Notes: generated by a model not told the origin, from the sequence alone. Positions 26,101 through 34,822 are shown, counted from the first letter of the stretch. The stretch is DNA of 64,000 bases from Sphingobacterium phlebotomi (GCF_008180195.1 NZ_VTAV01000005.1:1-64000), one strand, 5' to 3'. Numbers and translations are program-made.

Positions 26101-28285
26101 CAGAAATATAGCTTTTTGCGATTCCCTGCTTTGTGTCGGAGTATATGGAATAATATGTCCACTCCGGCGAGTGCGCTGATTCAGCGGGGATATAAATTTC
26201 TTTCGATTTTCCTTGTATGTAGGGTAATAGATTACTTGGTGTTAGTCTTTTTAGAGTGGCATTATAGCACTTCGTATCATGATCCAAAACCTCATTCACT
26301 TGTAATTGATAGGCCACATTGAGTGGATGGTATGGACTAAGTTTTATTCTTTTTGTCCCAGAGCTTTCACGTAGCACACCCAGCTGGAAAACGTTTTTTT
26401 GTTCTACTGTTAGCGGTTGACTTTCGTCGAAATTAGAAATGTATTCTAACACGTTTTGTACATAGTAAGCTGCGATCTTCTGTTCCGCATCCGTCAAATA
26501 TGCGAGACTTGGTTGAGCTTTCTTTTTCCGAAAGATTGCGCGAAATTCATCAAAAGCGTGCTGGATGTTTTGCGGTAGGTCTAAAGGAAGTTCTGAAATA
26601 GATCCGTTACTATTCTCTATCCAGCTGTAGGCGTCACTTTTTGTGATAAGATCTTCAATAACAAGGTTCTTTCTAAAATCGCCACTTACTGTCCTTTCCT
26701 GTTGATCTATTTTAAGTTGAATTTTTATAACTTCCTCTTCTTGTTTATAGCGGAAATCCGATTTATTAATCCGTTTTTCCTTCCACACGTCTAAACCAGT
26801 TATCGGACGAGGTGGCTCGAAATCAGGTTTAATATGGATCGGGATTTCTGTATCTTCAATCGTTATGTTGAAATAGATCTCCTCTTCTGGTATATTGTAA
26901 TAATCACAAAATAGTTTTAGTCCAACTTCTTCAGAGATATTATAATTCTTTCCATACTCCAGTTGATCTTCTGTTAATGTCTGTGCACCTTCGTTGAATA
27001 CCAACGTATTGTCATCTTGCACGGATAACGCAGGTTCGGTAGTGCTAGACTTTAATAAGAAAATCGTCTCAAATTGTGCCAAGTAATAAGACTCGAAATG
27101 TACGTGTAAAAGTCTAAACGTATATTTTTTTCCTGAGTCCGGATCTTTATATTCTACAAGATGAAAAGGGCTTGTATCGTTATCGCTCCCCAAAAATGTA
27201 ATAATGAGGTTGAATCCACTTGTTTGGACATTCAATGCCTTTCCTCTATACGCTATGCCTTGGTTTTTTGTGCGCTGATCGAACTTTATTTCTAATGAAA
27301 TATTTTCACGTTGTTCTGGGTTAAACAGGATACAATTATATTGTCTTTTTTTTGCCGTTGTAGATCCATCTGTCCGTTTCCACAGCGTGACATCATCTGT
27401 ATTGCAGGATACCGAAACTATTTCGGGTGCAACCTTATTTTTTTCGAACTCTAGCCATTTAGAGATATCAGTATAATCTGTGTTTTTCCAGTCGCCTTTG
27501 ACGAATTTTGAGTATTGGTTATCGGGCAGACGTTCCTTTAGCTCTATCTCCGGGTCGCCGTTTAGAAAAATACTTTCTATCTCTCCAAATAAGTTATAAT
27601 TTCTCTGAATATCCTCTTCTATCTTATTTCCTTTAGAGGCCAGTTCTTCGTGTGGAAAAAGCCCTAACTTTCTGAAATCCTCCGTATCTATTCTTCCTTT
27701 GGACAGGATGCTTACGACAGATTCGTAATCAAAGATAGAGTTGTTGTCTTCTAATACGCTTTTTGTTTTGAATTTGAGAACGGATTTCAAGATCTCCTTT
27801 TCGTGTGTTTCTAACGAGCTACTTTCATCAATGTCACGCGAGACACGGTCTCGGAAACTGAGGTAATGCAGGGGCATTCCATCTTTCTCTAAGTTGCCGC
27901 TTCCGCCCGATATACTTTCCAGTTTCTGGCTGTAGAGAATAAATAATGCTGTATTCTCGAAACCCGCTGATTGGTCTGAAATACAATTTCTGAGCATGGT
28001 GAAGTAATCTTCAGTTGCATTTTCGCTCGATGCTACCAATACTTTTGTTTGACCGATTTGGATGGTAAATGATTCGAAAGTATCACTACCCTCTGGATGT
28101 TTGTAGGCAAATTGGTGGGTACGTAATGGATCTTCTTTACGAAGTGCCTCATACAACTGTCTAACATTAGATTTTTCTTCCATGTACAGGTTATACCGCT
28201 CACCGGGTTGAATTTCTTGGATGGTCAAGAATTCAACAATCAATTGGGATATATACTTATAAAGAGGATTTAATGTACTGTGCAT
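23129..28285 (-). CDS. dptH: Phosphorothioation-dependent restriction protein DptH (HerA/FtsK-like ATPase)
   Basis: A very large protein, 1,718 residues from ATG 28283-28285; a start at 28309 is also open. The C-terminal ~400 residues form a HerA/FtsK-like motor: Walker A (IIGTMGTGKTQFTKSLI, near 1380), LGILIFDYKGDY, Walker B (KIILVDEADNFLG, near 1605) and the final HRVNEIKMKEIESLF. The preceding ~1,300 residues are family-specific. DptH works with DptF and DptG to restrict DNA lacking phosphorothioates. It overlaps the dptG end by 29 bp. Size and motifs match the family. Confidence 0.95.
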   Translation of the reverse strand: MHSTLNPLYKYISQLIVEFLTIQEIQPGERYNLYMEEKSNVRQLYEALRKEDPLRTHQFAYKHPEGSDTFESFTIQIGQTKVLVASSENATEDYFTMLRNCISDQSAGFENTALFILYSQKLESISGGSGNLEKDGMPLHYLSFRDRVSRDIDESSSLETHEKEILKSVLKFKTKSVLEDNNSIFDYESVVSILSKGRIDTEDFRKLGLFPHEELASKGNKIEEDIQRNYNLFGEIESIFLNGDPEIELKERLPDNQYSKFVKGDWKNTDYTDISKWLEFEKNKVAPEIVSVSCNTDDVTLWKRTDGSTTAKKRQYNCILFNPEQRENISLEIKFDQRTKNQGIAYRGKALNVQTSGFNLIITFLGSDNDTSPFHLVEYKDPDSGKKYTFRLLHVHFESYYLAQFETIFLLKSSTTEPALSVQDDNTLVFNEGAQTLTEDQLEYGKNYNISEEVGLKLFCDYYNIPEEEIYFNITIEDTEIPIHIKPDFEPPRPITGLDVWKEKRINKSDFRYKQEEEVIKIQLKIDQQERTVSGDFRKNLVIEDLITKSDAYSWIENSNGSISELPLDLPQNIQHAFDEFRAIFRKKKAQPSLAYLTDAEQKIAAYYVQNVLEYISNFDESQPLTVEQKNVFQLGVLRESSGTKRIKLSPYHPLNVAYQLQVNEVLDHDTKCYNATLKRLTPSNLLPYIQGKSKEIYIPAESAHSPEWTYYSIYSDTKQGIAKSYISDLIATKLKDFKNNYSILFDQSTQSPVRINIINQGDCKEVLHGIFEFYRTELNYNKDKRLMDLIPIEVFIYGSENLVNKFEELAFYTSINEIEEQLGINLKTNAFDKEDLLNAFFDKVKFYSRAFPKDNNNFEYAHITFYQFDTQQSNFSFNNISDVKTGLSLRGLLSDVSFVAHQNTYRTGFGTKFLPKQMNTLTDLAMRYNSFAKVASNDDPYDSSKALCTTISYTLRTELERLYANSHWVTYIDPRVDLDFFKDNTDLVIVHYSDQYTNSSGYDAITVSRKTEQYAFVVREFLSRHNVAYNASTDTIPIINFFNAINGDWLLGLVRQRSHFPKEKLSLLSGVKTALAFLYTPDIIWVPISLEEILRVSGNVGLTKEEGLFSTKNLGGIGSYSDDLLMIGLEMNNNELSMHFYPVELKAGGSNIVKKGKIQGAKTAELIFEHLSEDGFVAEFYKNFFAKLVLTSVEKMKLFQIWESQDWDTITNDYRAQLLNNEFTISNSLSPFIGDFGLIYFGKGAITRTLKVLDNCMEITLLEQDGYDFLVKSVDHLIDLFHHSKTTIDTSRLLASTYNIDNIANQDSDVIKRVQADEPSTTNNTTAPNSYLIKTEKIAHATGMKILFGTDLNKQTPVIWEPNNTDKVMHTNTGIIGTMGTGKTQFTKSLIAQMQKNADQNPGNERLGILIFDYKGDYVKDDFVIPTNAKVYEPHQLPYNPLALDATARSKPMLPLHTANDIKETIANAFNLGNVQKQKLRDIIVAAYESKGIERAKRDTWSKPSPTLGDVCDIYLDDPNIAHDSLYAAISNLSDFEIFESDPAKTQSLYSLIDGVVVINLSGYDESIQNLIVAITLDAFYTQMQRHGHSSIEGNLRQLRKIILVDEADNFLGKNFQSLKKILKEGREFGVGTVLSTQFLNHFATGENEYSNYILTWVIHRVNEIKMKEIESLFALDNRIQKENLLKTIKSLEKHQSVVNLAGSEPLVIRDKAFWEL

Positions 28286-29729
28286 CACCGCTATCACTTT
28301 TTTTCTCAATTAAATTAATTCGTTCAAATAACTTGACGATCTCCAATTTCGAAGTCTCGTCAAATGCTAGCCCACGTTCCTGAAGTTTGGTCCAGTAATC
28401 CTTCAAACGTATTTTTTGTTGCTCTCCAACACATAGTTTGGTTAGGAATAATAGTAATTCTTGCGTGAGTACGAATTTAGGGCCTAAACGGCCACCTGAC
28501 TTCGTGAAATTTTCTTTGGCGAATGTGCTAATCCATAAGGCATAGTCTCTATATGGCTTTTTCCGTTTTCCATTTTCAAACTGGTATCGGATGGTGTACC
28601 AGAGAGAATAAATTAGTTTCGTTATTTCCTCGTCAAACTTTCTGTTTTCAAGCGATGCTTCTAACTGCGCTTGACATTCACCCCAGTTTGCCGGAGGAAT
28701 GAGTGTTTTCACTTCTACTTTGTAGAAATCCAGCAGTTCCGTCAGACAATTTTTAAATGCATCTTTTTCTTCATCTTCGAAAGCGTTGTAGCGAAATGAT
28801 ATCTCATCATAATCACCCAAAATCTCATCATCTACACGAATATAATTGATCAATTCAAGTGTATTCGCGTGGGCAAACACCCGATCGTATTGTTTGGAAA
28901 GTTCTTGCCATCCCGGTTTGTGTAAGCCCATTCTAGATTCCGAAAGATTTTCCCATTCCAGAGAAAAATATATTGGTTTAATCGTGTAGGTTTCCCTTCC
29001 AAATTCATGGAGTTTTAATACGAGTTGGGAGAAATAGAAGAAGTAATAGTATTTAAAAAATTGTTCAAAGTTCTGTAAAAAATATTCTTTATTGTCTAGC
29101 AGAAAATTAAAATCCTTCTGAAATATGCTGACGACAGCAGGAATCATGTTCTTAAAGACACGCTTATCCCGTTCACTCTCTTTTCTTTCGGTTTGAGCGG
29201 GTAAGGACTCCGATATGAGTTGATTTAATATATTATCATTCCCCTTGCTCGATAGTAAACTCTTGAATCGATCGTTCCCCTCAATAAACACATCCGATAT
29301 GAATATTGGGATATCTTTGATGGCTGCCTTAGTCGTGATGAAATTCATATAGGAGATCACGTTAAAGTCGTATTTGAAAAGCCCATCTTCAGTATCAAAA
29401 TAGAGCTTGGATAAAATGTCCTCCAGATGAAGACTTTCATTCGTGTCGACTTTTTGTAAGGCGTTTCGCAGTATAGTGCTTTTAAGATCTGCTTTATATG
29501 AAACATTATCTTTTGGCTTGTGCATATCTTTTTTCTGCGAAAGTCTGATTACATCTCCCATTATCCCTTGAAAAGAAGAGAAATCCGCTTTAAAGATATG
29601 GCCACCCGGTTGTGTTTTAAAAGGAAAAATATTGACCTGATACCCCGTATGGTGTTGAAATGCGTTCTGTTTTAATGAACGGCTCTTCAAGCCCGACTTC
29701 CCTTCCAACCGCAATTCGATTTTTCTCAT
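28257..29729 (-). CDS. dptG: Phosphorothioation-dependent restriction protein DptG
   Basis: A 490-residue soluble protein between dptF and dptH. It has no nucleotide-binding motif. It is mostly helical, with many aromatic residues (FKYYYFFYFSQLVLKLHEFG) and a C-terminal winged-helix-like part (KDYWTKLQERGLAFDETSK). Identification rests on order, size and partner genes rather than a single motif. Its ATG overlaps the dptF stop (ATGA), and its 3' end overlaps dptH, so the three subunits are translationally coupled. Confidence 0.88.
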   Translation of the reverse strand: MRKIELRLEGKSGLKSRSLKQNAFQHHTGYQVNIFPFKTQPGGHIFKADFSSFQGIMGDVIRLSQKKDMHKPKDNVSYKADLKSTILRNALQKVDTNESLHLEDILSKLYFDTEDGLFKYDFNVISYMNFITTKAAIKDIPIFISDVFIEGNDRFKSLLSSKGNDNILNQLISESLPAQTERKESERDKRVFKNMIPAVVSIFQKDFNFLLDNKEYFLQNFEQFFKYYYFFYFSQLVLKLHEFGRETYTIKPIYFSLEWENLSESRMGLHKPGWQELSKQYDRVFAHANTLELINYIRVDDEILGDYDEISFRYNAFEDEEKDAFKNCLTELLDFYKVEVKTLIPPANWGECQAQLEASLENRKFDEEITKLIYSLWYTIRYQFENGKRKKPYRDYALWISTFAKENFTKSGGRLGPKFVLTQELLLFLTKLCVGEQQKIRLKDYWTKLQERGLAFDETSKLEIVKLFERINLIEKKSDSGDAQYIKSSL

Positions 29730-31459
29730 GATACACGTTCAAATTTGTAACCGCCAAATGCATTCTTTGTCAGTTTGTAATCGACAGGTTTTCCTACATT
29801 CACTTCGTCAATGTATAAGGTATTTTGTGTAATTTCTTGTGTGACCTCATTGATGAAATAAACAAAGTAGATGAAATTGTTATTATCTTTTTTGTTTGGC
29901 CTATAACCATTACGAATCATTAGTAATGTTCTGAATAGACTAAAGTCGATGGCTATTTGGATCGTTTTGTCAATAGTGGTTGGAGAAACATAACGTACCA
30001 CAAATTCTTGGACAAATTGGTGTAAAACTGCATTCCCTCCTTCATTTGGAATAACAGGCTGCGGTTGCAGTGAAAAGTCTTTAAAGACACGATACTTCGT
30101 CTGTCGTCTACCTGTCCGCAAAATAACTTTATCTCCATTTTTAGGGTCGCCATACCATTTCTTTGTTGCGTTCTCGACTAGTTCATATAATTTCCCTAAA
30201 TAACTTACGTCCCCCCGGTTAAAATGATACAACCAGGTCATATACTTTAGAAATATGTCTTTTTCTGGTGATCTTCCGTTTTGAAAAAAAAGTAGCCTAA
30301 CAAAATACTTGGAAATGACATCTTTATTAATTTGTTGTATATTAATTTGATGTACGACATTGCCATATAGCTCTGTGTTGATATCCTGTGCAAAAAGATC
30401 GATAGGATTATCAGCACTTTGTAACTTTAGTAGTTTTTCGTCGGTTTCTGAGTCTCTAATATTACACGGATCGAGTTCGGAGAGCCTGCTGAAAATATTC
30501 GATAGATCAGCATGTTCAAATATGTAGTTCGGAATAAGAGCACTGACAAACTCTTTTTCCGAGAGCTGTTGAACTGTCGTTTTTTGTTCAGTTTCGCTCG
30601 TGGAAGACAGCTGTATTGGTACGATTAGATCATGGATGAAGTTGAGTAGCGAGCGAACAGACACGATTTCTTTGTTTTGCGCTATAGCCTGGATAAGAAG
30701 TTGGGTAATTAGCTTTCTATTTTCGGTATTTAACAGGAACTCATAATTGTATTTGACCGGGCATTTTACAAATTCCGGCTGATCCTTAATTTTTGTATAC
30801 GCTTCGTAGATGATATTGCTACTCTCGGGGGCTACTATTTTATCCAACAATTCACTTATGGTCGTAGAAATCGGTCCGTCATCTGTCAACGAATATAAGT
30901 GGAAGTCAGTAAAGTTAATTTGTCGAAAGTTAATACTCTCTTTGGTAACATTTGCGCTTACCTTTGCGTTATCCAAGATGGATTGATCTTCCACAAATGC
31001 CCATAGTTTTTGGAATTCAGCTCCATGTACCTCTAGAAATTTACTCAATGTACCCAGATTGATGGCGAGTATTATTTTATCTGTTGACGATTTGATATTC
31101 TCGTCTTTAAATCCGTTTAAAACTTTATACAAGGTATCATTCGATGTTTCATTTGGGTTGTGTGATTCGGTAGCATCGTTGTGTATCACAAACTTTCCCA
31201 TTTCATCTGGAATGACACCATGGAGGTAGGAGAGGATATGTGATTTTCCATCCCCCACATTTCCACATACTAATACCAATTGTGCATTTTCCCGTTTGCT
31301 ACTCTCAACGATGATATGCTTCAGTTGGCTCTCTACTTCCCGCTCGATATGCAGGTACTTCTTAAAATCATCCAAATCGTATTTCCCTCCTTGCGCAATG
31401 GCAAAGCGAGAGGACTCTTTGAGCTTTTGTAACTCGGTTATTAGTGGATGTGTGTTCAT
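29726..31459 (-). CDS. dptF: Phosphorothioation-dependent restriction protein DptF (P-loop ATPase)
   Basis: A 577-residue protein from ATG 31457-31459. Walker A is LVLVCGNVGDGKSHILSYLH, with GNVGDGKS at residues 66-73. Further motifs are IILAINLGTLSKFLE (Walker B-like region) and a Cys-containing DLSNIFSRLSELDPCNIRD. DptF is the first subunit of the DptFGH restriction complex. It lies 68 bp after the PIN-domain gene, so it could be read from the XRE operon, from its own weak promoter, or both. Confidence 0.93.
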   Translation of the reverse strand: MNTHPLITELQKLKESSRFAIAQGGKYDLDDFKKYLHIEREVESQLKHIIVESSKRENAQLVLVCGNVGDGKSHILSYLHGVIPDEMGKFVIHNDATESHNPNETSNDTLYKVLNGFKDENIKSSTDKIILAINLGTLSKFLEVHGAEFQKLWAFVEDQSILDNAKVSANVTKESINFRQINFTDFHLYSLTDDGPISTTISELLDKIVAPESSNIIYEAYTKIKDQPEFVKCPVKYNYEFLLNTENRKLITQLLIQAIAQNKEIVSVRSLLNFIHDLIVPIQLSSTSETEQKTTVQQLSEKEFVSALIPNYIFEHADLSNIFSRLSELDPCNIRDSETDEKLLKLQSADNPIDLFAQDINTELYGNVVHQINIQQINKDVISKYFVRLLFFQNGRSPEKDIFLKYMTWLYHFNRGDVSYLGKLYELVENATKKWYGDPKNGDKVILRTGRRQTKYRVFKDFSLQPQPVIPNEGGNAVLHQFVQEFVVRYVSPTTIDKTIQIAIDFSLFRTLLMIRNGYRPNKKDNNNFIYFVYFINEVTQEITQNTLYIDEVNVGKPVDYKLTKNAFGGYKFERVS

Positions 31460-31527
31460 TTACTACTGTTTCTTAATTCAAAATACTGTTAGAATAAAAC
31501 TATTTGATATTTAATCATTAGATGTTT

Positions 31528-32910
31528 TTATTCGTTTACAGCCTTATTTTCACATTTATAACACATATGGTCCCCTGTAAAATCTGTAAATTCGATCTCA
31601 TTACCGCAACCTCGACAATGGATTTCATCTTTTACTATCCTAATTTCATACCCTTCTCCGTCTTTAATTCGCGCATAACTATGGTCGAAATAGTATCTTA
31701 TTCCACAGCCACATATAATGATAGGAGAATCGGCAGAAGTTGGTAATGTCTCGTGGCAATTTTGACAAATTATGTGAAATTCTCCGCACCACGCACATTC
31801 AGCGGTTTGAACAGTTGTTATATGTTCTCGCTTTTGATTCTCAATCTGACCAGCAAAGTCAAACTTTAATTGGTCAGGATCTTCAATAACAACGTTTTCG
31901 TTTTCTATATCCTCAGGTTCATAAATATTCAAGTAATTTACGAGTGGATAATCCTCTCCAGGATCGCAGACTTGGCAGTATAATCTTTTGTCTTCAATAT
32001 CGTCGAAGTCCCTTTTGTATATTTCGAATTCATCGGCGAAGCGAACGCTTCTAACTTCTTGGATCACTTCTTTGGCAGTCTTCTGCGCAAGATTTTTATT
32101 AGCCAATTCAAGAAATAGGTCAGCTTGATATATATTGATTCTTTTTTTAGTCTCATCCCGGAACTCCTTAATCAGCTCGGGCCTTGGGCTAATTGTTTTT
32201 CCGTTGAATTTATACCACCAATCTTCTTTTAAGTCGTCAGTAACGAGGATTATAGAGCTGTCAATTTCTTTTGCTTTTTCTATAACTTGTTTCCAAACGA
32301 TAATATCTCCATATAGTGAACGATTGCCTTGATTCTGCTTTTCCCTCATATCCATATATCCAGGAGGGATCTTGTCGTCATATCTTTTTTTGCCGTCTCG
32401 ATATAATTGCTCCAGACTCGCTGTAGGAAGATCATCGCCAACTTTTCCCTCTAATAGAACAGTTAGCTTTTCCAAAATAGGATCAACAGCTAGATAATCT
32501 GGGTGTTGCCTTTCCAAATTGTCCAAATCACTGCTTATCGAATAAAAAGCCTGTTCAATTTGTTTTTTTAGCTTGTTCGACTGCAAGTAGGTGTGCTTTT
32601 TAAAACTATTAAGTTCAGCATCTATCTCACCTTTTTTCTTGTTCAAAGTGTCTCGAATTCGCTTATATGCATTTCTTTGTGCATTTATAACCAACAGCCT
32701 GTTTTTTTGATATTCAAAAGCCGTTTGATAGGTAATCCAAATGCGGTCACCTATTTGTTCTAGTAAATTGAAGAAAGCATCTCTGACACTAGGTGAATAA
32801 CGATATAAGTTCAGCAAAACATTAGTGTCAAAGCAAAAAATGTCCTTTTCCCAATGATCTTTTAGATCCTCATCACTTAACTTATAATACTCACTAAATC
32901 TATTTCGCAT
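31528..32910 (-). CDS. PIN-like ribonuclease with C-terminal zinc ribbons
   Basis: A 460-residue protein. The N-terminal ~280 residues are a PIN_8 (DUF4935) domain: DIFCFDTNVLLNLYRYS (first acidic site, near residue 25), IWITYQTAFEYQKNR, and SSIILVTDDLKEDWWYK (last acidic site). The C-terminal part has four Cys clusters (CQVC, CAWCGEFHIICQNC, CGCG, CRGCGNE then CYKC), likely two or three zinc ribbons for nucleic-acid binding. PIN-like proteins with intact acidic residues usually cut RNA. Position just upstream of dptF, in the same orientation, suggests an accessory effector of the Dpt system or a toxin module; neither is proven. Confidence 0.75.
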   Translation of the reverse strand: MRNRFSEYYKLSDEDLKDHWEKDIFCFDTNVLLNLYRYSPSVRDAFFNLLEQIGDRIWITYQTAFEYQKNRLLVINAQRNAYKRIRDTLNKKKGEIDAELNSFKKHTYLQSNKLKKQIEQAFYSISSDLDNLERQHPDYLAVDPILEKLTVLLEGKVGDDLPTASLEQLYRDGKKRYDDKIPPGYMDMREKQNQGNRSLYGDIIVWKQVIEKAKEIDSSIILVTDDLKEDWWYKFNGKTISPRPELIKEFRDETKKRINIYQADLFLELANKNLAQKTAKEVIQEVRSVRFADEFEIYKRDFDDIEDKRLYCQVCDPGEDYPLVNYLNIYEPEDIENENVVIEDPDQLKFDFAGQIENQKREHITTVQTAECAWCGEFHIICQNCHETLPTSADSPIIICGCGIRYYFDHSYARIKDGEGYEIRIVKDEIHCRGCGNEIEFTDFTGDHMCYKCENKAVNE

Positions 32911-32925
32911 AAATCAATATTTGTA

Positions 32926-33270
32926 TCATCCCAACTTTATTATCTCAATAAACTCCCTATCCTCACTCCACCCAAGTTGATGGTGAAAAAATACAAAAGC
33001 AGTTTCCTCAGCCACAGTAGCAGCCATTAGCTCTCCAATCTTTACTTCGCCTGCGGTATTAAATAACTCTAAAGCCTTCTGTTCAACAGTAGTTTTTGTT
33101 AAAATCTCTTCGGTGCCTCGGTCTTTCCTCCATATAATTATTCTGTCATCCAAAACATCAACGAGTGTATACTTTGCTCCTCTTTTCGGTGAATGCCAAA
33201 CGGCCTTAGCTATTTTAGCCTTCTCAGCATTCCTCTTTATTATCTCCCAAGCTTCTTCTGGTTTGAACAT
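32926..33270 (-). CDS. Small hypothetical protein (114 aa) of the XRE-PIN cluster
   Basis: A soluble 114-residue protein from ATG 33268-33270, ending 15 bp before the PIN gene start. It has a mixed alpha/beta pattern (YTLVDVLDDRIIIWRKDRG; VAEETAFVFFHHQLGW). No family recognised. Its tight linkage to the PIN gene would fit an inhibitor or partner of that nuclease. Confidence 0.6.
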   Translation of the reverse strand: MFKPEEAWEIIKRNAEKAKIAKAVWHSPKRGAKYTLVDVLDDRIIIWRKDRGTEEILTKTTVEQKALELFNTAGEVKIGELMAATVAEETAFVFFHHQLGWSEDREFIEIIKLG

Positions 33271-33316
33271 GATTTTCTATCAATTGGTTAACTACTACTT
33301 TGGTTAATGACTCTAT

Positions 33317-33943
33317 TTAATCAGCATTCTCCAACCACTCAACATAAGCCTCAGCGTCCTCTTTCCTTGCGAAGCGAGCCACAAAGTGGTCTTCGCCCAA
33401 ACTTTCGTTTACTACCAGATATTCAAAATATGGCTTGCCTTCTTGGGGTAACGCTTTACAAATAAAAATTGACTCATCTAGGCGTTCTTTATCTTCGATG
33501 TCTTTATAATACTTATCGATGAAAACCGGATCAGTGAGAATTGTTTCAGAGATCTTTTTACGGAAGTTTTCTATGAAGTCCCACAATGCGGACTGAAGCT
33601 CCGGATTATACGTTTTTTTAGTTTTACCGTCCTTGGTCACAGTTACATATAACCCCATTTTTTCTTCGTTTGTCAATCGCTTATATTCAGCTACTAATGC
33701 TGATATTAGGCCTGTATCTTTACGTTTGGTATTGTTTATTAATTTGTAATTATCTAACTCTAAAAGCTCTGCAATTTTCTCAATGTTTTCTAAATTAGGT
33801 TGAGTAATATTATTGGTCCAATTGGTTAGAGTGCCTTTATGGATGTCTAAACATAGTCCCAAAACTCTAGAGGACATCTCTTTTTCAACTAGTGCTGTTT
33901 GTATATAATTGAGTTTTTTGTTGTCACTTCCAGTTTCTTCCAT
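33317..33943 (-). CDS. XRE-family transcriptional regulator
   Basis: A 208-residue protein from ATG 33941-33943. An HTH_3 domain at about residues 22-65 (KEMSSRVLGLCLDIHKGTLT, NWTNNITQPNLENIEKIAEL) is followed by a ~140-residue unassigned domain that may sense a signal. It is the first gene of the - strand set leading into dptFGH. A 22-bp inverted repeat 14 bp upstream of its ATG is a likely autoregulatory operator that also overlaps a rightward promoter. Confidence 0.8.
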   Translation of the reverse strand: MEETGSDNKKLNYIQTALVEKEMSSRVLGLCLDIHKGTLTNWTNNITQPNLENIEKIAELLELDNYKLINNTKRKDTGLISALVAEYKRLTNEEKMGLYVTVTKDGKTKKTYNPELQSALWDFIENFRKKISETILTDPVFIDKYYKDIEDKERLDESIFICKALPQEGKPYFEYLVVNESLGEDHFVARFARKEDAEAYVEWLENAD

Positions 33944-33957
33944 ACTTTTGTATTAAA

Positions 33958-33979
33958 AGTTCACATTTAATTGTGAACT
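33958..33979. promoter_or_regulatory. Operator: inverted repeat upstream of the XRE gene
   Basis: AGTTCACA and TGTGAACT form perfect 8-bp arms around a 6-bp AT spacer. The site sits between the XRE start codon and a rightward promoter, whose -33 TTG lies inside the right arm, so one regulator could control both directions. Confidence 0.65.
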
Positions 33980-34002
33980 ATTGTTTTTGTTTTGTATATT
34001 TG
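33971..34002 (+). promoter_or_regulatory. Rightward promoter into the 34-kb leader
   Basis: TATATTTG at 33995-34002 is an exact -7 box with a TTG about 21 bp upstream (33971-33973). Transcription would start near 34009 and run into the structured region and possibly the 34823 gene. Confidence 0.5.
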
Positions 34003-34136
34003 TATTGTGTTCGAGGTTTTGAAATCTTGATTCACGTAAGAGTTCCGTCAACGAAAACGGCGAAATTTTCAATTGACACGGAACCGTAGGGATAGCTTTT
34101 CCCCAAACTTTTGTACATTTGTACGAAAGGAGGGGT

Positions 34137-34204
34137 GGCTCCCTATCGGAAGCTGTGTCAAGCGCTCTTCGCCGTGCGCCGTTGACAGTGGAAGATAGGG
34201 AGCC
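34137..34204 (+). ncRNA. Strong stem-loop in the long leader
   Basis: GGCTCCCTATC (34137-34147) pairs perfectly with GATAGGGAGCC (34194-34204), and an inner TGTCAA/TTGACA stem lies within. The tail TTCTCTTTAATT is moderately T-rich. A second -7 box, TACATTTG, lies just upstream (34114-34121). This is either a structured leader RNA element or a terminator. Confidence 0.45.
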
Positions 34205-34263
34205 TTCTCTTTAATTAGACTTTCTATCTTTCGGGAGCTCGTTATCGTAAACTTTAAAAAATT

Positions 34264-34377
34264 ATGAAAACGAGTAATTTAACCACCACGCAAAACCACC
34301 CAGACCACTTCACAGAAGTGCGTCATCGGTTTTCCCATTCACTACTGTATAAGAACGTAAAACGCGCACCACAATAG
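34264..34377 (+). CDS. Short ORF in the leader (37 aa)
   Basis: ATG 34264 to TAG 34375-34377 encodes a 37-residue peptide rich in His, Thr and Asn (MKTSNLTTTQNHPDHF, then EVRHRFSHSLLYKNVKR). It may be a leader peptide or a small protein. There is no clear Shine-Dalgarno, which is normal for this phylum. The peptide is not recognised with certainty. Confidence 0.4.
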   Translation: MKTSNLTTTQNHPDHFTEVRHRFSHSLLYKNVKRAPQ

Positions 34378-34822
34378 CGTGACCGACAAACAGACTGAAA
34401 AGGAGAGGGGAGTAAACCTTTGGGCGTAGACCGAAAAGGTCTTCTATGAGATGCTTTGCATCCCGTTCAAAAGCACAACAGCCTTCTCAGACGTTTCGTC
34501 TGCAAACCGACCTTGAATACCAAAACACGCGTTTGCAAAGGTCAATAGTCGGTCAATTATTTTGATTTCACACTCTAAAATTATGGACTTTTCTGTTGCC
34601 TTCCAAATTTAATTCCCGTAAAACCGGAATATTGTTTCTCGATAATTCAGTTTAGGTCGGTTTTTCCTAGCAATGCGACATATGAAAACCGTTTAACCTG
34701 TATGAAAAGTTGACCGTTCGCATTGATTTTTTTTCAATTATTTATTCACCTGGAAGCGGAGCGTAGTCTTCGGGCGGTAGCACACCTTGAGCTACGCACC
34801 CTTCCTTAATTGCTAAAAAGAA
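34378..34822 (+). other. Non-coding remainder of the leader
   Basis: About 445 bp without a convincing ORF. It contains several short inverted repeats (for example GACCGAAAAGGTC near 34430, and AATGCG near 34673 against CGCATT near 34717). It separates the XRE/Dpt island from the 160-aa gene and may be part of a long structured 5' UTR. Confidence 0.4.
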
